DNA from: Verrucomicrobia bacterium Tous-C9LFEB
GTDB lineage: Bacteria; Verrucomicrobiota; Verrucomicrobiia; Methylacidiphilales; UBA1321
DNA length: 64,000 nucleotides
NCBI GenBank assembly: GCA_002304345.1
Contig: NEUU01000005.1
Location: 101,933-165,932, forward strand
Direction: 5' to 3'
The stretch's first letter is position 1, and each line of letters starts with the position of its first letter. Both the position numbers and the translations under genes were made by a program. Shown here piece by piece: positions 18,669-27,400 of this stretch. The notes under the pieces were generated by a model. The model had not been told where the DNA came from and did not search any database. It saw only the letters and a list, made by a program, of their open reading frames with translations.

Positions 18669-19025
18669 TGGAGGCGGGGGGAGTCGAACCCCCGTCCAAA
18701 AACCAGGCCCTGACCGCGTCTACAAGTTTGTTTGGGCGTTAGATTTTCGAGAAGGCGGTTGTGGTCCAACTCACCCGCCTTCCTTAGCCTCCACGTTAGT
18801 TCGTCATATCAGGTCGGTGACTCACCTGACATACCGTCCGGCTAATGTCGCCGTTGTCCCTTAGCCGAAATCAGGGCAACGACGTCTGCAGGCCTTATTT
18901 AGGCTGCGAGAGCCAACTCTTCGTTAGCATTTATTGTTTGAGCAGGCTTTTTTACGAGGAAGACCCACTCAATCCTCGACTTGCGGCGGGCATCACCGAG
19001 CTTCTGTCGAAACCAATGCGCCCCC
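18669..19025 (-). ncRNA. ssrA: Transfer-messenger RNA (tmRNA)
   Basis: tmRNA rescues stalled ribosomes and tags the nascent chain for proteolysis. The 5' end GGGGGCGCATTGGTTTCGAC and the 3' T-arm region GACGGGGGTTCGACTCCC are diagnostic. The acceptor stem GGGGGCG pairs with CGCCTCC, including one G-U. The encoded tail after discriminator A is CCC rather than CCA, so CCA must be added after transcription. The tag frame at 18899-18928 reads GCT AAC GAA GAG TTG GCT CTC GCA GCC TAA, giving the tag ANEELALAA after the charged alanine, with the usual LAA end recognised by ClpXP-type proteases. The gene is in one piece, not permuted. Confidence 0.96.
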
Positions 19026-19036
19026 TTACTTCCTAC

Positions 19037-19064
19037 AAGTTACCATGAAAGCGGACTCTGGCAA
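19037..19064 (-). promoter_or_regulatory. Candidate ssrA promoter
   Basis: On the minus strand TTGCCA, a 16-base spacer and TAACTT lie just upstream of the tmRNA 5' end, leaving a leader of about five bases before GGGGGCG. The match to a housekeeping-sigma promoter is good and the position is right; the start site is inferred. Confidence 0.5.
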
Positions 19065-19068
19065 GCGG

Positions 19069-20463
19069 TCACTCTTCCGCTGTTTGCGGGCCCTTGATCT
19101 TCTCCCGTGCCTTCTCGATGAAATAATTGCACGCCTCCGGGCAGAGCAGGGGAAGTTCGCCCGTGGCGGCGGTGATCCGTGCCGGGTTCGGACCCCAGAG
19201 TCGCTGCTTCAGACAACTGCGGGCGCAAACGGTGGTGGTCAATTCCTCGAGGGCTGCCGCAGGCAGAGCGCGGACAATGCGGTAACGTCCCGTCTGGCGG
19301 TCGGCGGTTTCGAGATAGGGGATGACGGGGAGCTTTCCCTGTTCCCACAGATGCCAGTTCGCGAGTGCGGCGGGATAGAGAAATTGCAGGGCGAGTGCGA
19401 CGTTGGCTTCGCTGGCTAGGGGAAAGCGCCAGCCGCGCGGCAGATTCGGCGCGGCTTTCAGCGGACGGAATTCGCCCTGCGCGTTGGTGCGGAGCAATTC
19501 GCGCCACGCGACCCAGTCGGCGATCACCCGTAGAGATGAGGCTTCAACCGCGACATCGTTGCGGTGGCGCAGTTCGTGATTTTCGCTGATTACCACTTGT
19601 CCGACGCGGCGCAGCGGGAAGCCGATAATCGAAGCGGGAGATGATTCCGCCGTGGTGGTGATCGCATGATCGGCGTTGAATTTCTCCACCTGTGCCAGGA
19701 CCACATCAGCCATCATCGGTTCCGTGCCGATGGCAGTGGCGTACCAGAGACGGCGACCATTTTCGTTGTGTGGATTCTGCACACCCTGCACGCGCACATT
19801 CTCGGTGATGCCGAGCAGCACGGGAATGTCCTCGAAGGAATGGAGTCCGTCCGAGATAAAATACGGAACCACAATCACATCGCGGCAATTCGTGTGCGAG
19901 CGCCAGTCCTTCACGAACGGCTTTTGCTCCATGAGCACCATCTGGCAATCGGCGTAGAGACCGCGCGCGCGGATTTCCTCGACGCGTTGCTGGATGATCT
20001 TCGTGGAATTATCATTGAGCGAGGTGCCGTGTCCGCAGATCAGCAGGCAGGCCGACTTACGCGGATTCTCGATGGGAACTCCCGCCTTCGCGACGACCTC
20101 CGCCGCGCGATGCAGCAGCGTTTCCGTCATCACCGGATGCAGTCCGACCGGATCGCAGTAGAAGAGTTCGCGTCCCTCCGCCATGCGCGTGATCGGACCG
20201 CTGAGGCCGAACTCGCGCGGAATGACTTGTTCCGTGAAATAGCCGGAGCTGATGAAATTCGGCACCAGATAAACGCGCTTGGCGTTGACGCTACGCAATG
20301 TCTGGCGGAAGTTCGGTTCCTCTTTCCAGAAACATTCCACCACCTCGGAGAAGAGGTCGCGTTGGCGAATCGTCTCGGCATGCTGATACGTCGGCGCGCT
20401 CGAATCGGCGTTGAGCGTCGAGCCGTGACCGATCAGGACAAGGGCGGCGGGGGAGGAATTCAT
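19069..20463 (-). CDS. Two-domain CbiX/sirohydrochlorin chelatase-like protein
   Basis: This 464-residue protein carries two tandem CbiX-type chelatase domains, with LVLIGHGSTLNAD at the start of the first and LLICGHGTSLND at the start of the second. The family inserts cobalt, nickel or iron into tetrapyrroles. The C-terminal 150 residues resemble the extra domain of Deinococcus DR2241. Its four cysteines, in CARSC, PLLCPEAC and nearby, could bind an iron-sulfur cluster. No cobalamin or siroheme biosynthesis genes are adjacent, so the metal and pathway are open. ssrA lies just downstream on the same strand. The domain assignment is firm; the reaction is inferred from the family. Confidence 0.8.
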   Translation of the reverse strand: MNSSPAALVLIGHGSTLNADSSAPTYQHAETIRQRDLFSEVVECFWKEEPNFRQTLRSVNAKRVYLVPNFISSGYFTEQVIPREFGLSGPITRMAEGRELFYCDPVGLHPVMTETLLHRAAEVVAKAGVPIENPRKSACLLICGHGTSLNDNSTKIIQQRVEEIRARGLYADCQMVLMEQKPFVKDWRSHTNCRDVIVVPYFISDGLHSFEDIPVLLGITENVRVQGVQNPHNENGRRLWYATAIGTEPMMADVVLAQVEKFNADHAITTTAESSPASIIGFPLRRVGQVVISENHELRHRNDVAVEASSLRVIADWVAWRELLRTNAQGEFRPLKAAPNLPRGWRFPLASEANVALALQFLYPAALANWHLWEQGKLPVIPYLETADRQTGRYRIVRALPAAALEELTTTVCARSCLKQRLWGPNPARITAATGELPLLCPEACNYFIEKAREKIKGPQTAEE

Positions 20464-20485
20464 AACGTAACAGCAATCCGAAGAT

Positions 20486-20603
20486 CACACACCCCGGCGC
20501 TACGCGCCACCCCTCTTATTAGAGGGGACTTCTGCTGGCGTGACTTACAGTTGCCGGAATCCCCTCTATCAAGAGGGGTGGCGCGCAGCGCCGGGGTGTG
20601 TGT
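20486..20603. repeat. Full copy of the cacacaccccggcgct palindromic repeat
   Basis: The left arm reads cacacaccccggcgct then gcgccacccctctt; the right arm is its inverse. Between them is a core ending cagttgccggaatc. Full copies also occur at 24656 and 44218, a degenerate one near 31.6 kb and a half copy near 11.93 kb. It has MITE-like form without a gene inside, and lies upstream of the CbiX-like gene on the minus strand. Confidence 0.8.
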
Positions 20604-20645
20604 GGCTTGGCTCATAGCTCTCGAAAACCTAATGGAAAAACAGTT

Positions 20646-21557
20646 CTACTCAAATCGCGCATTTTTCGAAGGCATGGTGGGCGGCAGGGGAGAACTCAGT
20701 GTGGCGGAAGGACCGATCGAAAGCGGCAGCCCCAGTTCCGTTTCGACCGCGTTCTCGAATTGATACTCATTGAGCGACTCCGAAACGATTTTGCCGTCCT
20801 TGCCGACCAGGACGACAACAGGCAGCGCGAAGACGCCCCACTCCTTGACCACACCGCCGTCAAAGCATTGACCATCGAAATGTTGCGGCCAGGGGATTTT
20901 CTTGGTGGCGACGAATTTGTCGAGCGCGAGTTTATCCGGTTCCAAGCTGACGCCGAGAATCTCGAGCCCCTTGTCGTGATACTTTTGGTAAAGGGCGATC
21001 AGGGGCGCGATGGGCTCCACATACGGCGTGAATTGGCTATCCCAGAAGACCACGAGAACGGCTTTGCCCCGCCAATCGGAGAGTTTGATCTGGCGTCCGT
21101 TGAGATACTGGGCGGTGATGTCCGGGGCCATGTCGCCAGCATCGAGTTCGAGCAGCAGTCCGAGCGAGCTGGAGACCAGGAAGCGGCCCTTGGCGTCTGC
21201 GAGTGATTGGCTGGGAACCTTGTTGAGCGCGGCGTTTTTCGTTTTTCCGGCCTTGTCGCGTGCCTGAATGCGGACGGGATTTCTCTCCTGGATCAGGCGG
21301 TTGATCTTGGAGAGTTCCATCCCTTCCACCGATTGGCCGTCGACCTGAAGGATCACATCTCCGCCCCGCAATCCCGCTTTCTCGGCGGGGCTATCTTTGT
21401 AGATGAAACGAATCTTGCATCCGCTCCGGGTCTGAATCAGCGTCGCGCCGATGACGAGTGGATCGCGTTTGACCGGCGCGGGCTCTTCGCTCTGCAGCAT
21501 GACAAGCGGCACCAGCATCAAAGAGAGCGTGAGGAGAATTCCCAAAGGGCGGTGCAT
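20646..21557 (-). CDS. PDZ plus thioredoxin-fold protein lacking the CxxC active site
   Basis: This exported protein of 303 residues has a signal peptide or anchor (about residues 5-21), a PDZ domain (about 35-110, with SPAEKAGLRGGDVILQVDG) and a TlpA/AhpC-like thioredoxin fold (about 140-275). In the position where TlpA proteins have WCxPC, this sequence has FWDSQFTPYVEP, so both redox cysteines are replaced (F176 and Y179). The cis-proline region FALPVVVLVG and the ILGVSLEPDK strand are intact, so the fold is probably retained without disulfide chemistry. It may bind peptides or act as a chaperone or scaffold; this is inference. An upstream space of more than 300 bases contains its likely promoter. 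Confidence 0.8.
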   Translation of the reverse strand: MHRPLGILLTLSLMLVPLVMLQSEEPAPVKRDPLVIGATLIQTRSGCKIRFIYKDSPAEKAGLRGGDVILQVDGQSVEGMELSKINRLIQERNPVRIQARDKAGKTKNAALNKVPSQSLADAKGRFLVSSSLGLLLELDAGDMAPDITAQYLNGRQIKLSDWRGKAVLVVFWDSQFTPYVEPIAPLIALYQKYHDKGLEILGVSLEPDKLALDKFVATKKIPWPQHFDGQCFDGGVVKEWGVFALPVVVLVGKDGKIVSESLNEYQFENAVETELGLPLSIGPSATLSSPLPPTMPSKNARFE

Positions 21558-21873
21558 GCGTGAGGAGAGGTTAGAGGCTGGACGGGAGACGGCGCACGAA
21601 AAAAACGCGTCGACAAAGCGCTACAATAATCGACCGACTCTGTTGGCGTGGGTGGGTTGTCGCCATGGATTTTAATTCCCAATGGACGTTCCTCACGAGA
21701 AATAACTCATGCATGCGTGCATTTAAGCACAAATCCCGAAAAGGCGTTTGCGCTAGATTGGCTACGTTTGTTAGGTGCACGAAAAAAAAGTGCCTTGAAA
21801 GGGAACTCCCGGCCATTATTTCAATCGATCCTGGCGCAGGGGAAGAAAGTCAAAGGTCATTTTTTGTCGATAC
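21558..21873. other. Intergenic region without a visible gene
   Basis: This 316-base space lies between the EEP-family gene end and the PDZ-thioredoxin gene start, both on the minus strand. It holds a palindromic atgcatgcgtgcat word near 21.71 kb. I see no RNA gene and no strong terminator. It presumably includes the promoter of the PDZ-thioredoxin gene, but I could not pick one out. Confidence 0.5.
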
Positions 21874-22806
21874 TTATTTCATCAAAATCACCATCTCCAC
21901 CGGCAAGTGATCGCTCACGCCTTTTATCGGCAGGACGCGCGCGGCGGGGTCGCCGAGACCGAAGGTGAAGAAGTGATCGAAGGAGACCGGCGGGAGCGGA
22001 CTATGCTTTGAACCGGGGATGGTAATGCGGTCCATGTAGGAAGCGTTGGCGAAACCCCACGTGTAGCCGTCCTTCGAGAATGCGCGTAGTGTCTGCTCGT
22101 CTTTGAATCGTTCGTCGTCGAGCGAGGTGTTGAAGTCGCCGCCGACCAGCACGCCGATGTGTTCGTAGGCCTTGCCGTAGATCGCGCGCATTTTCTTGAT
22201 GTGGCCGCGCAGGATTTTCGAGGACTCCTCGCGCATGGCGGCGTTGTCATCCTGATCGCGGTCCGCGCCCCGATGATTACTCTTGAGGTGGACCGAGTAG
22301 ACGAGCAGCAGGGAGCTCTTCGTGGGCATTTCGATAGCGGCGAACGCGAAACCGCGCGGCAGCGGATATTTCGTGCGACCGTCCGCATTCCATGTCTGGG
22401 CCCAACCGGAAATGACAGGCAGCTTTGTGGCGATGGCGACATTCTGCGGCGGCGCGCCCTCTGCTGCAGGACCGAAATCGCTCACCACGGCGGGCTTCAA
22501 TCCCGGAACGACCGAGGAGAGTTCTTCCACTGCTTGCCACGAGGCCACTTCCTGACAGAGGAAAATATCCGGCGCGATCTGCTGGAGTGCGGATTGCGCG
22601 CGCTTCATTTGCACCTGTTTTTCTTCCAGCGCCGCCGTCGGGAACCGACCGGGAAACCAGCAGAGATTCCACGTCACGGCTTTGACGTTGTCGGCCGAGA
22701 CGTTCAACAAGGAGAACAGGAAGAGTCCGCCGATGAGAAAAAAAGAAGTCCGCAGATTTCGCAGATTGACGCTGATTAAGGAGGAAGAAAAAGAGAGGGA
22801 ATTCAT
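21874..22806 (-). CDS. Exported endonuclease/exonuclease/phosphatase-family protein
   Basis: The 310-residue product belongs to the EEP superfamily, which hydrolyses phosphodiester bonds in nucleic acids, lipids or sugar phosphates. Visible motifs are VTWNLCWFPG near the mature N-terminus, the metal-binding acid in DIFLCQEV, SVHLKSNH, GGDFNT and the terminal GVSDHLPVEM histidine pair. A hydrophobic stretch (FFLIGGLFLFSLLNVSA) ending near residue 38 suggests export, so the substrate would be periplasmic or extracellular. The start is uncertain because the n-region before that stretch is long. It follows the ABC permease gene by about 60 bases but is unlikely to be part of the transporter. Confidence 0.82.
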   Translation of the reverse strand: MNSLSFSSSLISVNLRNLRTSFFLIGGLFLFSLLNVSADNVKAVTWNLCWFPGRFPTAALEEKQVQMKRAQSALQQIAPDIFLCQEVASWQAVEELSSVVPGLKPAVVSDFGPAAEGAPPQNVAIATKLPVISGWAQTWNADGRTKYPLPRGFAFAAIEMPTKSSLLLVYSVHLKSNHRGADRDQDDNAAMREESSKILRGHIKKMRAIYGKAYEHIGVLVGGDFNTSLDDERFKDEQTLRAFSKDGYTWGFANASYMDRITIPGSKHSPLPPVSFDHFFTFGLGDPAARVLPIKGVSDHLPVEMVILMK

Positions 22807-22865
22807 GGTCTTAAAATAATCTGTGAAATCGGCGTCATCTGCGGACTTTCCCCTTTCGGTTTCGC

Positions 22866-24626
22866 TTACGCGCGGAAGAGTCGTCCCATCTTTTGGCCCA
22901 GTAATTTCGAAGCGAGGATCAATCCCGCCGCGAGCACCGCCATGGCGAGCACACCGAGCGCACAGGCGACGGACGGCGCGGTCGGTGTGATGCGGCCCAT
23001 CACGGCGTAGATCGCTTTGGTCAGCGGATAAAATTGCGTTTCGAGCGTGAGGATCATGCCGTTACTCACATCGAGCATGGCGAAGATGAAGGTGAGCAAC
23101 GCGCCTGCGATCAGATTCGCGCCGATGAGGGGAAGCGTGATCCGCCACATCGTGCGCAACGGACCCGCGCCGAGATTTGCGGAGGCTTCCTCCAACGTCA
23201 CGGAAGTTTGCTGCAAGCCCGCATAGCCCGCGCGCACCATGAATGGAATGCGGTGGACGGCGTAGGCGATGACAAGCACCAAGGTCGGATTCTTGCGCGG
23301 ATCAAACGCATCGAGCCACGCCTGATTGAACCATTTCGTCGTACCCGTGCCGAGCCACTCGCTCCACAGGGGGCCGAGCGGCGCTTTGCTGAACGTGACA
23401 AAGTACGCGAACGCGAGCACCAATCCCGGCAACGCGAGCGGCAGCATGGCCAGCACATCGAGCAGCGTGCGGCCCACAAATTTCTCGCGGACGAGCAGCC
23501 ACGCAATCACCATGCCGAGGAATACGTCGACCACGGCGGAGCTGGTCGCATAGACGAGGGAGTTGCGGATGCTGGTGACGGTGATCTTCAGGTTGAAGAT
23601 TTCGCTGTAGAACTCCGGCGACCATTCCGTCGGCAGGATGGTCATGAACCAGCGCGCGGCGAACGATTGGATCACCACGCCAATGTGCGGCAGCAGTGAG
23701 ATGAAAATCAGCAAACCGACCGCGCCCGCCGCGAGCAGTCCCTTCGTGCCGCGCAGGGTAGTGACCTCCAGTTGCGAAGACGAACGGCCCATCATGGCGT
23801 AGTCGCCTTCACCGAGTTTCTTGCCGAGTACGAAGAGCAACGAGACCACAACGAGCGTCAGCACCACGAGCGCATAGCCGACCGGATTATCGATTTGTGT
23901 GACGAGGTTGAAGATCTGCGTCGGCACTGTCGCTTGGAAGTCGAACATCAACGGCACACCGAGATCAGTGAAGGCGGCCACAAACACGAGAGAGGAACCG
24001 GCGAAGATGCCGGGCATGGCAAGCGGCAGGGTGATCGTGCGGAAGGTGTGGAAACCGCCCGCGCCGAGATTGCGCGCGGCATCGCGCAGGCTGGGATCGA
24101 TGTTCGCGAGCGCGGCCTGCGTGCTCAGCATCATGATTGGGTAGAGATGCAGCACTTGGAGAATAATGATGCCGACAAAACCGCCCGCGCCGAGCCAGTC
24201 GACGGGGTCGCTCATGTTGACGAGGCCGAGGTTCGAGAGGAGGAGATTCAGGCTGCCGAAGCGGGAGAGGAATTGTTTCAGCCCGATTGCGCCGACGAAC
24301 GGCGGCAGGACGAGAATCGTGAGGAGGAGGACATTGAGCGCTTTCTTGGCGGGAAATTCGTAGCGCAGGAACAGCATCGCGAGCGGCAGCGACAGCGCGA
24401 TGGTCAGTGTGGTGGTGATTACCGCGATGATGAAGCTATTCGTGAAGCACTCTCGATAAAACGAGTTCTCAAAGATCAGCTTGAAATAATCGAGGCTGAA
24501 CGACGTGACCGCATGGCCGTTGACGACTTTTTCCACCATGAACGCGCCCCCCAGCAGCGTGATGAGCGGGTAGACGAGAAACAGTGCGAAGAAAATTGCG
24601 AGAGGTGGCAGAAAGAGTTTTTTCAT
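22866..24626 (-). CDS. Double-length ABC importer permease (Fbp/AfuB type)
   Basis: This inner-membrane permease of 586 residues contains two homologous six-helix halves, the arrangement seen in FbpB/AfuB iron transporters and related thiamine importers. Each half has an EAA-type coupling loop: DAARNLGAGGFHTFRTITLP and EEASANLGAGPLRTMWRITL. The start at 24626 (MKKLFLPPLAIFF) follows a gaaagg ribosome-binding site by nine bases; in-frame codons upstream run into a repeat and are not believed. The gene order from the promoter side is binding protein, ATPase, permease. A palindromic repeat of 134 bases separates ATPase and permease. Iron(III) or a small phosphorylated or organic ligand is possible; the substrate is not determined by sequence. 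Confidence 0.88.
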   Translation of the reverse strand: MKKLFLPPLAIFFALFLVYPLITLLGGAFMVEKVVNGHAVTSFSLDYFKLIFENSFYRECFTNSFIIAVITTTLTIALSLPLAMLFLRYEFPAKKALNVLLLTILVLPPFVGAIGLKQFLSRFGSLNLLLSNLGLVNMSDPVDWLGAGGFVGIIILQVLHLYPIMMLSTQAALANIDPSLRDAARNLGAGGFHTFRTITLPLAMPGIFAGSSLVFVAAFTDLGVPLMFDFQATVPTQIFNLVTQIDNPVGYALVVLTLVVVSLLFVLGKKLGEGDYAMMGRSSSQLEVTTLRGTKGLLAAGAVGLLIFISLLPHIGVVIQSFAARWFMTILPTEWSPEFYSEIFNLKITVTSIRNSLVYATSSAVVDVFLGMVIAWLLVREKFVGRTLLDVLAMLPLALPGLVLAFAYFVTFSKAPLGPLWSEWLGTGTTKWFNQAWLDAFDPRKNPTLVLVIAYAVHRIPFMVRAGYAGLQQTSVTLEEASANLGAGPLRTMWRITLPLIGANLIAGALLTFIFAMLDVSNGMILTLETQFYPLTKAIYAVMGRITPTAPSVACALGVLAMAVLAAGLILASKLLGQKMGRLFRA

Positions 24627-24655
24627 CGTCCAATACCTTTCTTGCTTCTTAAAAC

Positions 24656-24789
24656 CACACACCCCGGCGCTGCGCGGTGCTACCGCACGTTCCCTTTCCC
24701 TCTTGATAGAGGAGATTTCGGCAACTGTGAGTTTCGAGAGCATGAATCCCCTCTATGAAGAGGGGTGGCGCGCAGCGCCGGGGTGTGTG
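24656..24789. repeat. Palindromic repeat inside the ABC importer operon
   Basis: This is a full-length but imperfect copy of the cacacaccccggcgct family. The left arm carries a short insertion (tgctaccgcacgttccct) and the core includes gagtttcgagagcatgaatc. It sits between the ATPase and permease genes and could alter their relative expression by forming a large hairpin in the mRNA. Confidence 0.8.
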
Positions 24790-24810
24790 AAGTAGTAAAT
24801 TATTCATAGT

Positions 24811-25803
24811 CTACTCTGCGAATTGCAGCAGATGCTTCGCGTCGACATCGAAGTGGACTTGATCGCCTTCCTTCACGTAATCCTGCAACCACGCCTTGAG
24901 GCGCGTGCCGTCGGTGGTTTCGAGTGTCACTTCATTCTTGCTGCCGAGGTAAGCGGAAAAGATGACCTTGGCCGCGATGCCGTTGTCGGCGCTGCGCAAC
25001 TTGACGCGCTCAGGGCGAAACCCGACCGTGCCCTTGCCCCCACCCACGCCGCAGTGAATCTTTTGTGCGAGGAGCGAGCTTTCCGGCAGGAGATTGATTT
25101 CGCCAATGAACGACGCGACGAATTTCGTAGCCGGCTTGTTGTAGATGTCGTACGGCAGGCCGACCTGTTCCAGCACACCCTTGTTCATCACGCCGATACG
25201 GCTCGCGAGGCTAAGCGCCTCCTCCTGATCGTGCGTGACGTAGAGACTCGTGATTTTCGTTTCGGCCTGCAGGCGCTTGATCTCGTCCCGCATTTCCAGT
25301 CGCAACCGTGCATCGAGATTCGAAAGCGGCTCGTCGAAAAGGAGAACATCCGGGTTCACTACCATCGCGCGCGCGAGCGCCACGCGCTGTTGCTGTCCGC
25401 CCGAGAGTGACGCCGGACGGCGGTCCGCGTAGGAGTCCATTTTCACTTGTTGCAGCGCTTTCAGGACGCGCGCTTTCAATTCCGTCTCCGCGACCTTGCG
25501 CACGCGCAGACCGTACGCGACGTTTTCAAATACGGTGAGGTGCGGCCAGATCGCGTAGTTTTGAAAAACCAGCGCCGTGTTGCGCTCGTGCGGCGGGATG
25601 CCATTCATGTGGCGTGTGTCGAAGAGCACCTCGCCACCGTCCGGTTCGTAGAAACCTGCGAGGGTGCGCAGCACGGTCGTCTTGCCGCAACCGGAAGGGC
25701 CGAGCAGGAAGAAGAGTTCGCCGGATTGGATCTCGAGCGAAACGCCGCCGATGACGCGGTTCGTGCCGAAATTTTTAACGAGGTTCTGGATGGCGATTTT
25801 CAT
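24811..25803 (-). CDS. ABC importer ATP-binding protein
   Basis: The 330-residue protein is the ATPase subunit of a type I importer, closest in form to FbpC/PotA/CysA-like proteins with a C-terminal TOBE-type regulatory region. Visible motifs are Walker A GPSGCGKTT, the Q-loop in ALVFQNYAIWPH, signature SGGQQQRVALARA, Walker B DVLLFDEPLSNLD and the switch histidine in YVTHDQEEA. It belongs with the adjacent permease and binding protein. The ATG at 25803 (MKIAIQNLVKNFG) is preferred over a start 16 codons earlier because conserved sequence begins at once. No clear Shine-Dalgarno sequence is seen. The spacer to the binding-protein gene carries a 22-bp perfect inverted repeat. Confidence 0.93.
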   Translation of the reverse strand: MKIAIQNLVKNFGTNRVIGGVSLEIQSGELFFLLGPSGCGKTTVLRTLAGFYEPDGGEVLFDTRHMNGIPPHERNTALVFQNYAIWPHLTVFENVAYGLRVRKVAETELKARVLKALQQVKMDSYADRRPASLSGGQQQRVALARAMVVNPDVLLFDEPLSNLDARLRLEMRDEIKRLQAETKITSLYVTHDQEEALSLASRIGVMNKGVLEQVGLPYDIYNKPATKFVASFIGEINLLPESSLLAQKIHCGVGGGKGTVGFRPERVKLRSADNGIAAKVIFSAYLGSKNEVTLETTDGTRLKAWLQDYVKEGDQVHFDVDAKHLLQFAE

Positions 25804-25824
25804 GGGAGGGAGGAGAAGGGAATT

Positions 25825-25938
25825 TTTTGACGAAATTAACGGAATTAACAAAATTTAAAGACATTGTTTCTCGCAGAGCACGCCATGACGCTAAGTTTCT
25901 TAAAAGCAATTTCGTAAATTCCGTTAATTTCGTCAAAA
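25825..25938. repeat. Perfect 22-bp inverted repeat in the ABC importer operon
   Basis: ttttgacgaaattaacgg at 25825-25842, extended by aatt, is exactly inverted at 25917-25938. It lies between the binding-protein stop and the ATPase start, where a long stem could attenuate transcription and favour high binding-protein levels. Confidence 0.7.
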
Positions 25939-25944
25939 CTGCCT

Positions 25945-27309
25945 TTAGTTTTTTAGTCGGGCTTTCGCTTCCTGTTCGAGGGCGCTGTAGCGGCGCACGG
26001 CATCGGCCATCCACTGGTTGCGGATGGTGCCGGAGCGGACCTTGTCCTTGCGCCAGAAGGCGCCGTACTCGGTCGCCTGCGCTTCGGTGATGAGTGGTTG
26101 ACCAAAGCGGGTGATCAGATCGGCGCGTTGCTCTTCCGGCAGCGCGATGATGGCTTTCCACGCGGCACGCAGGCTGGTTTGCACATCGATGATGCCCTGG
26201 CCGATCATGTCATCGACCACGGCCCAGCGCGAGGAGGCGAGTTTGCTTTGGTATTGGAACGGCTGCTTCAGCTTGAACGGATCGAGCGGGACGTAGAGCT
26301 GGGAAAGATCGCCTTGATAAAACTCTGGCAGCACGCTCATGCGCGAGATGCCATACTTGACCGGACCGTCCGGCGAGCCGAGCGGTTTCATCCAGAGCGA
26401 TTGGCCGCGCGGCGACAGGATGAACGTGACGAACTCCTGCGCGACGTCGAGGTTCGGTGCGCCCTTGAGAATCGCGATGCTATCCGGGTTGATGATCGAG
26501 ATGCCTTCCGGCACGAAGAAGCGGACGTTATTCTTGCCTTGAAACGCCTGCTGCACCATGCCGTTCACGTCGATGGTGACCGCATACGCCACATCGCCCG
26601 CCGCGACTTCCTTCGTCGGAGCCGAGCTGCTCTGCAAAAATGCGCGGACATTCGCGCCCATGCGGATAAGCGTCGACCAGCCTTTTTCCCAGCCGTAGGC
26701 CTGCAGGATGATCTCGTAGATCATGTGCACGCTGCCGCTCTTGCGCGGATCGCCGGAGCTGACCCAGCCGAAGAGGCGCGGGTCGCCGAGCCCCTCCCAC
26801 GTGTCGATGGTGGGGAGATGCAGTTTGTCGACGACGCGGACATTTTCCAGAATGCCGAACGAGGCCAGCGCCGCGCCGTAGAACATGTAGTCCGGATCGA
26901 CCATGTGAAAGCCGAGTACATCGCGCGGGATGCGATTCAGAATGTCGTCGGGCAGCTTGAACGCTTGCAGATGGCCCTTCGCTTTTTGCCGGTCGAACGG
27001 ATCGTAACCGCCGCCGAAGAGGATATCCATGCCGCACGAATCCGGTGTGGCGACATAGGCCGCGTCGATCGCTTTTTCAATCTGCGAGCCGCCGCCGCCC
27101 TGATCGCGCCAGCGCACGCGGACGTCGTTGCCGGTCTTTTCCTTGTAATACTTTTTGAAGGCGTGCTCGCATTCGTACTGCACGCCTTCCCAGTGGGGCG
27201 ACGCGAGGATGAGCTCGCGTTCGGCGGCGCGCAGAGTCGACGGGAGAGCGGCTGCGAATGAAAGCAGCAGGAGGAGAGACGAAGAGAGACAAGACCGGAG
27301 CCGGTTCAT
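25945..27309 (-). CDS. ABC importer periplasmic binding protein
   Basis: This extracellular solute-binding protein (454 residues) starts with a typical signal peptide, MNRLRSCLSSSLLLLLSFAA, ending near the ALPSTLRA site. The mature part begins with ELILASPHWEG, as in family 1 binding proteins of the Fbp/thiamine/putrescine group, and includes PEGISIINPDSIAILKGAPN, a pattern typical of iron-type binding proteins. It is the first gene of the importer operon. The ATG at 27309 is chosen because the signal peptide starts there; longer in-frame extensions run into a repeat. At about 450 residues it is longer than FbpA, so the ligand may not be iron. The transporter role is firm. Confidence 0.87.
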   Translation of the reverse strand: MNRLRSCLSSSLLLLLSFAAALPSTLRAAERELILASPHWEGVQYECEHAFKKYYKEKTGNDVRVRWRDQGGGGSQIEKAIDAAYVATPDSCGMDILFGGGYDPFDRQKAKGHLQAFKLPDDILNRIPRDVLGFHMVDPDYMFYGAALASFGILENVRVVDKLHLPTIDTWEGLGDPRLFGWVSSGDPRKSGSVHMIYEIILQAYGWEKGWSTLIRMGANVRAFLQSSSAPTKEVAAGDVAYAVTIDVNGMVQQAFQGKNNVRFFVPEGISIINPDSIAILKGAPNLDVAQEFVTFILSPRGQSLWMKPLGSPDGPVKYGISRMSVLPEFYQGDLSQLYVPLDPFKLKQPFQYQSKLASSRWAVVDDMIGQGIIDVQTSLRAAWKAIIALPEEQRADLITRFGQPLITEAQATEYGAFWRKDKVRSGTIRNQWMADAVRRYSALEQEAKARLKN

Positions 27310-27400
27310 GGTCGGGCCAAATCGTTGCGCGTTGGGGCTGCGCTGGCAACGTCTTTTCGTGGGGTGCTTGGATGTGCCATAAGATGTTGTCACGATCCTA

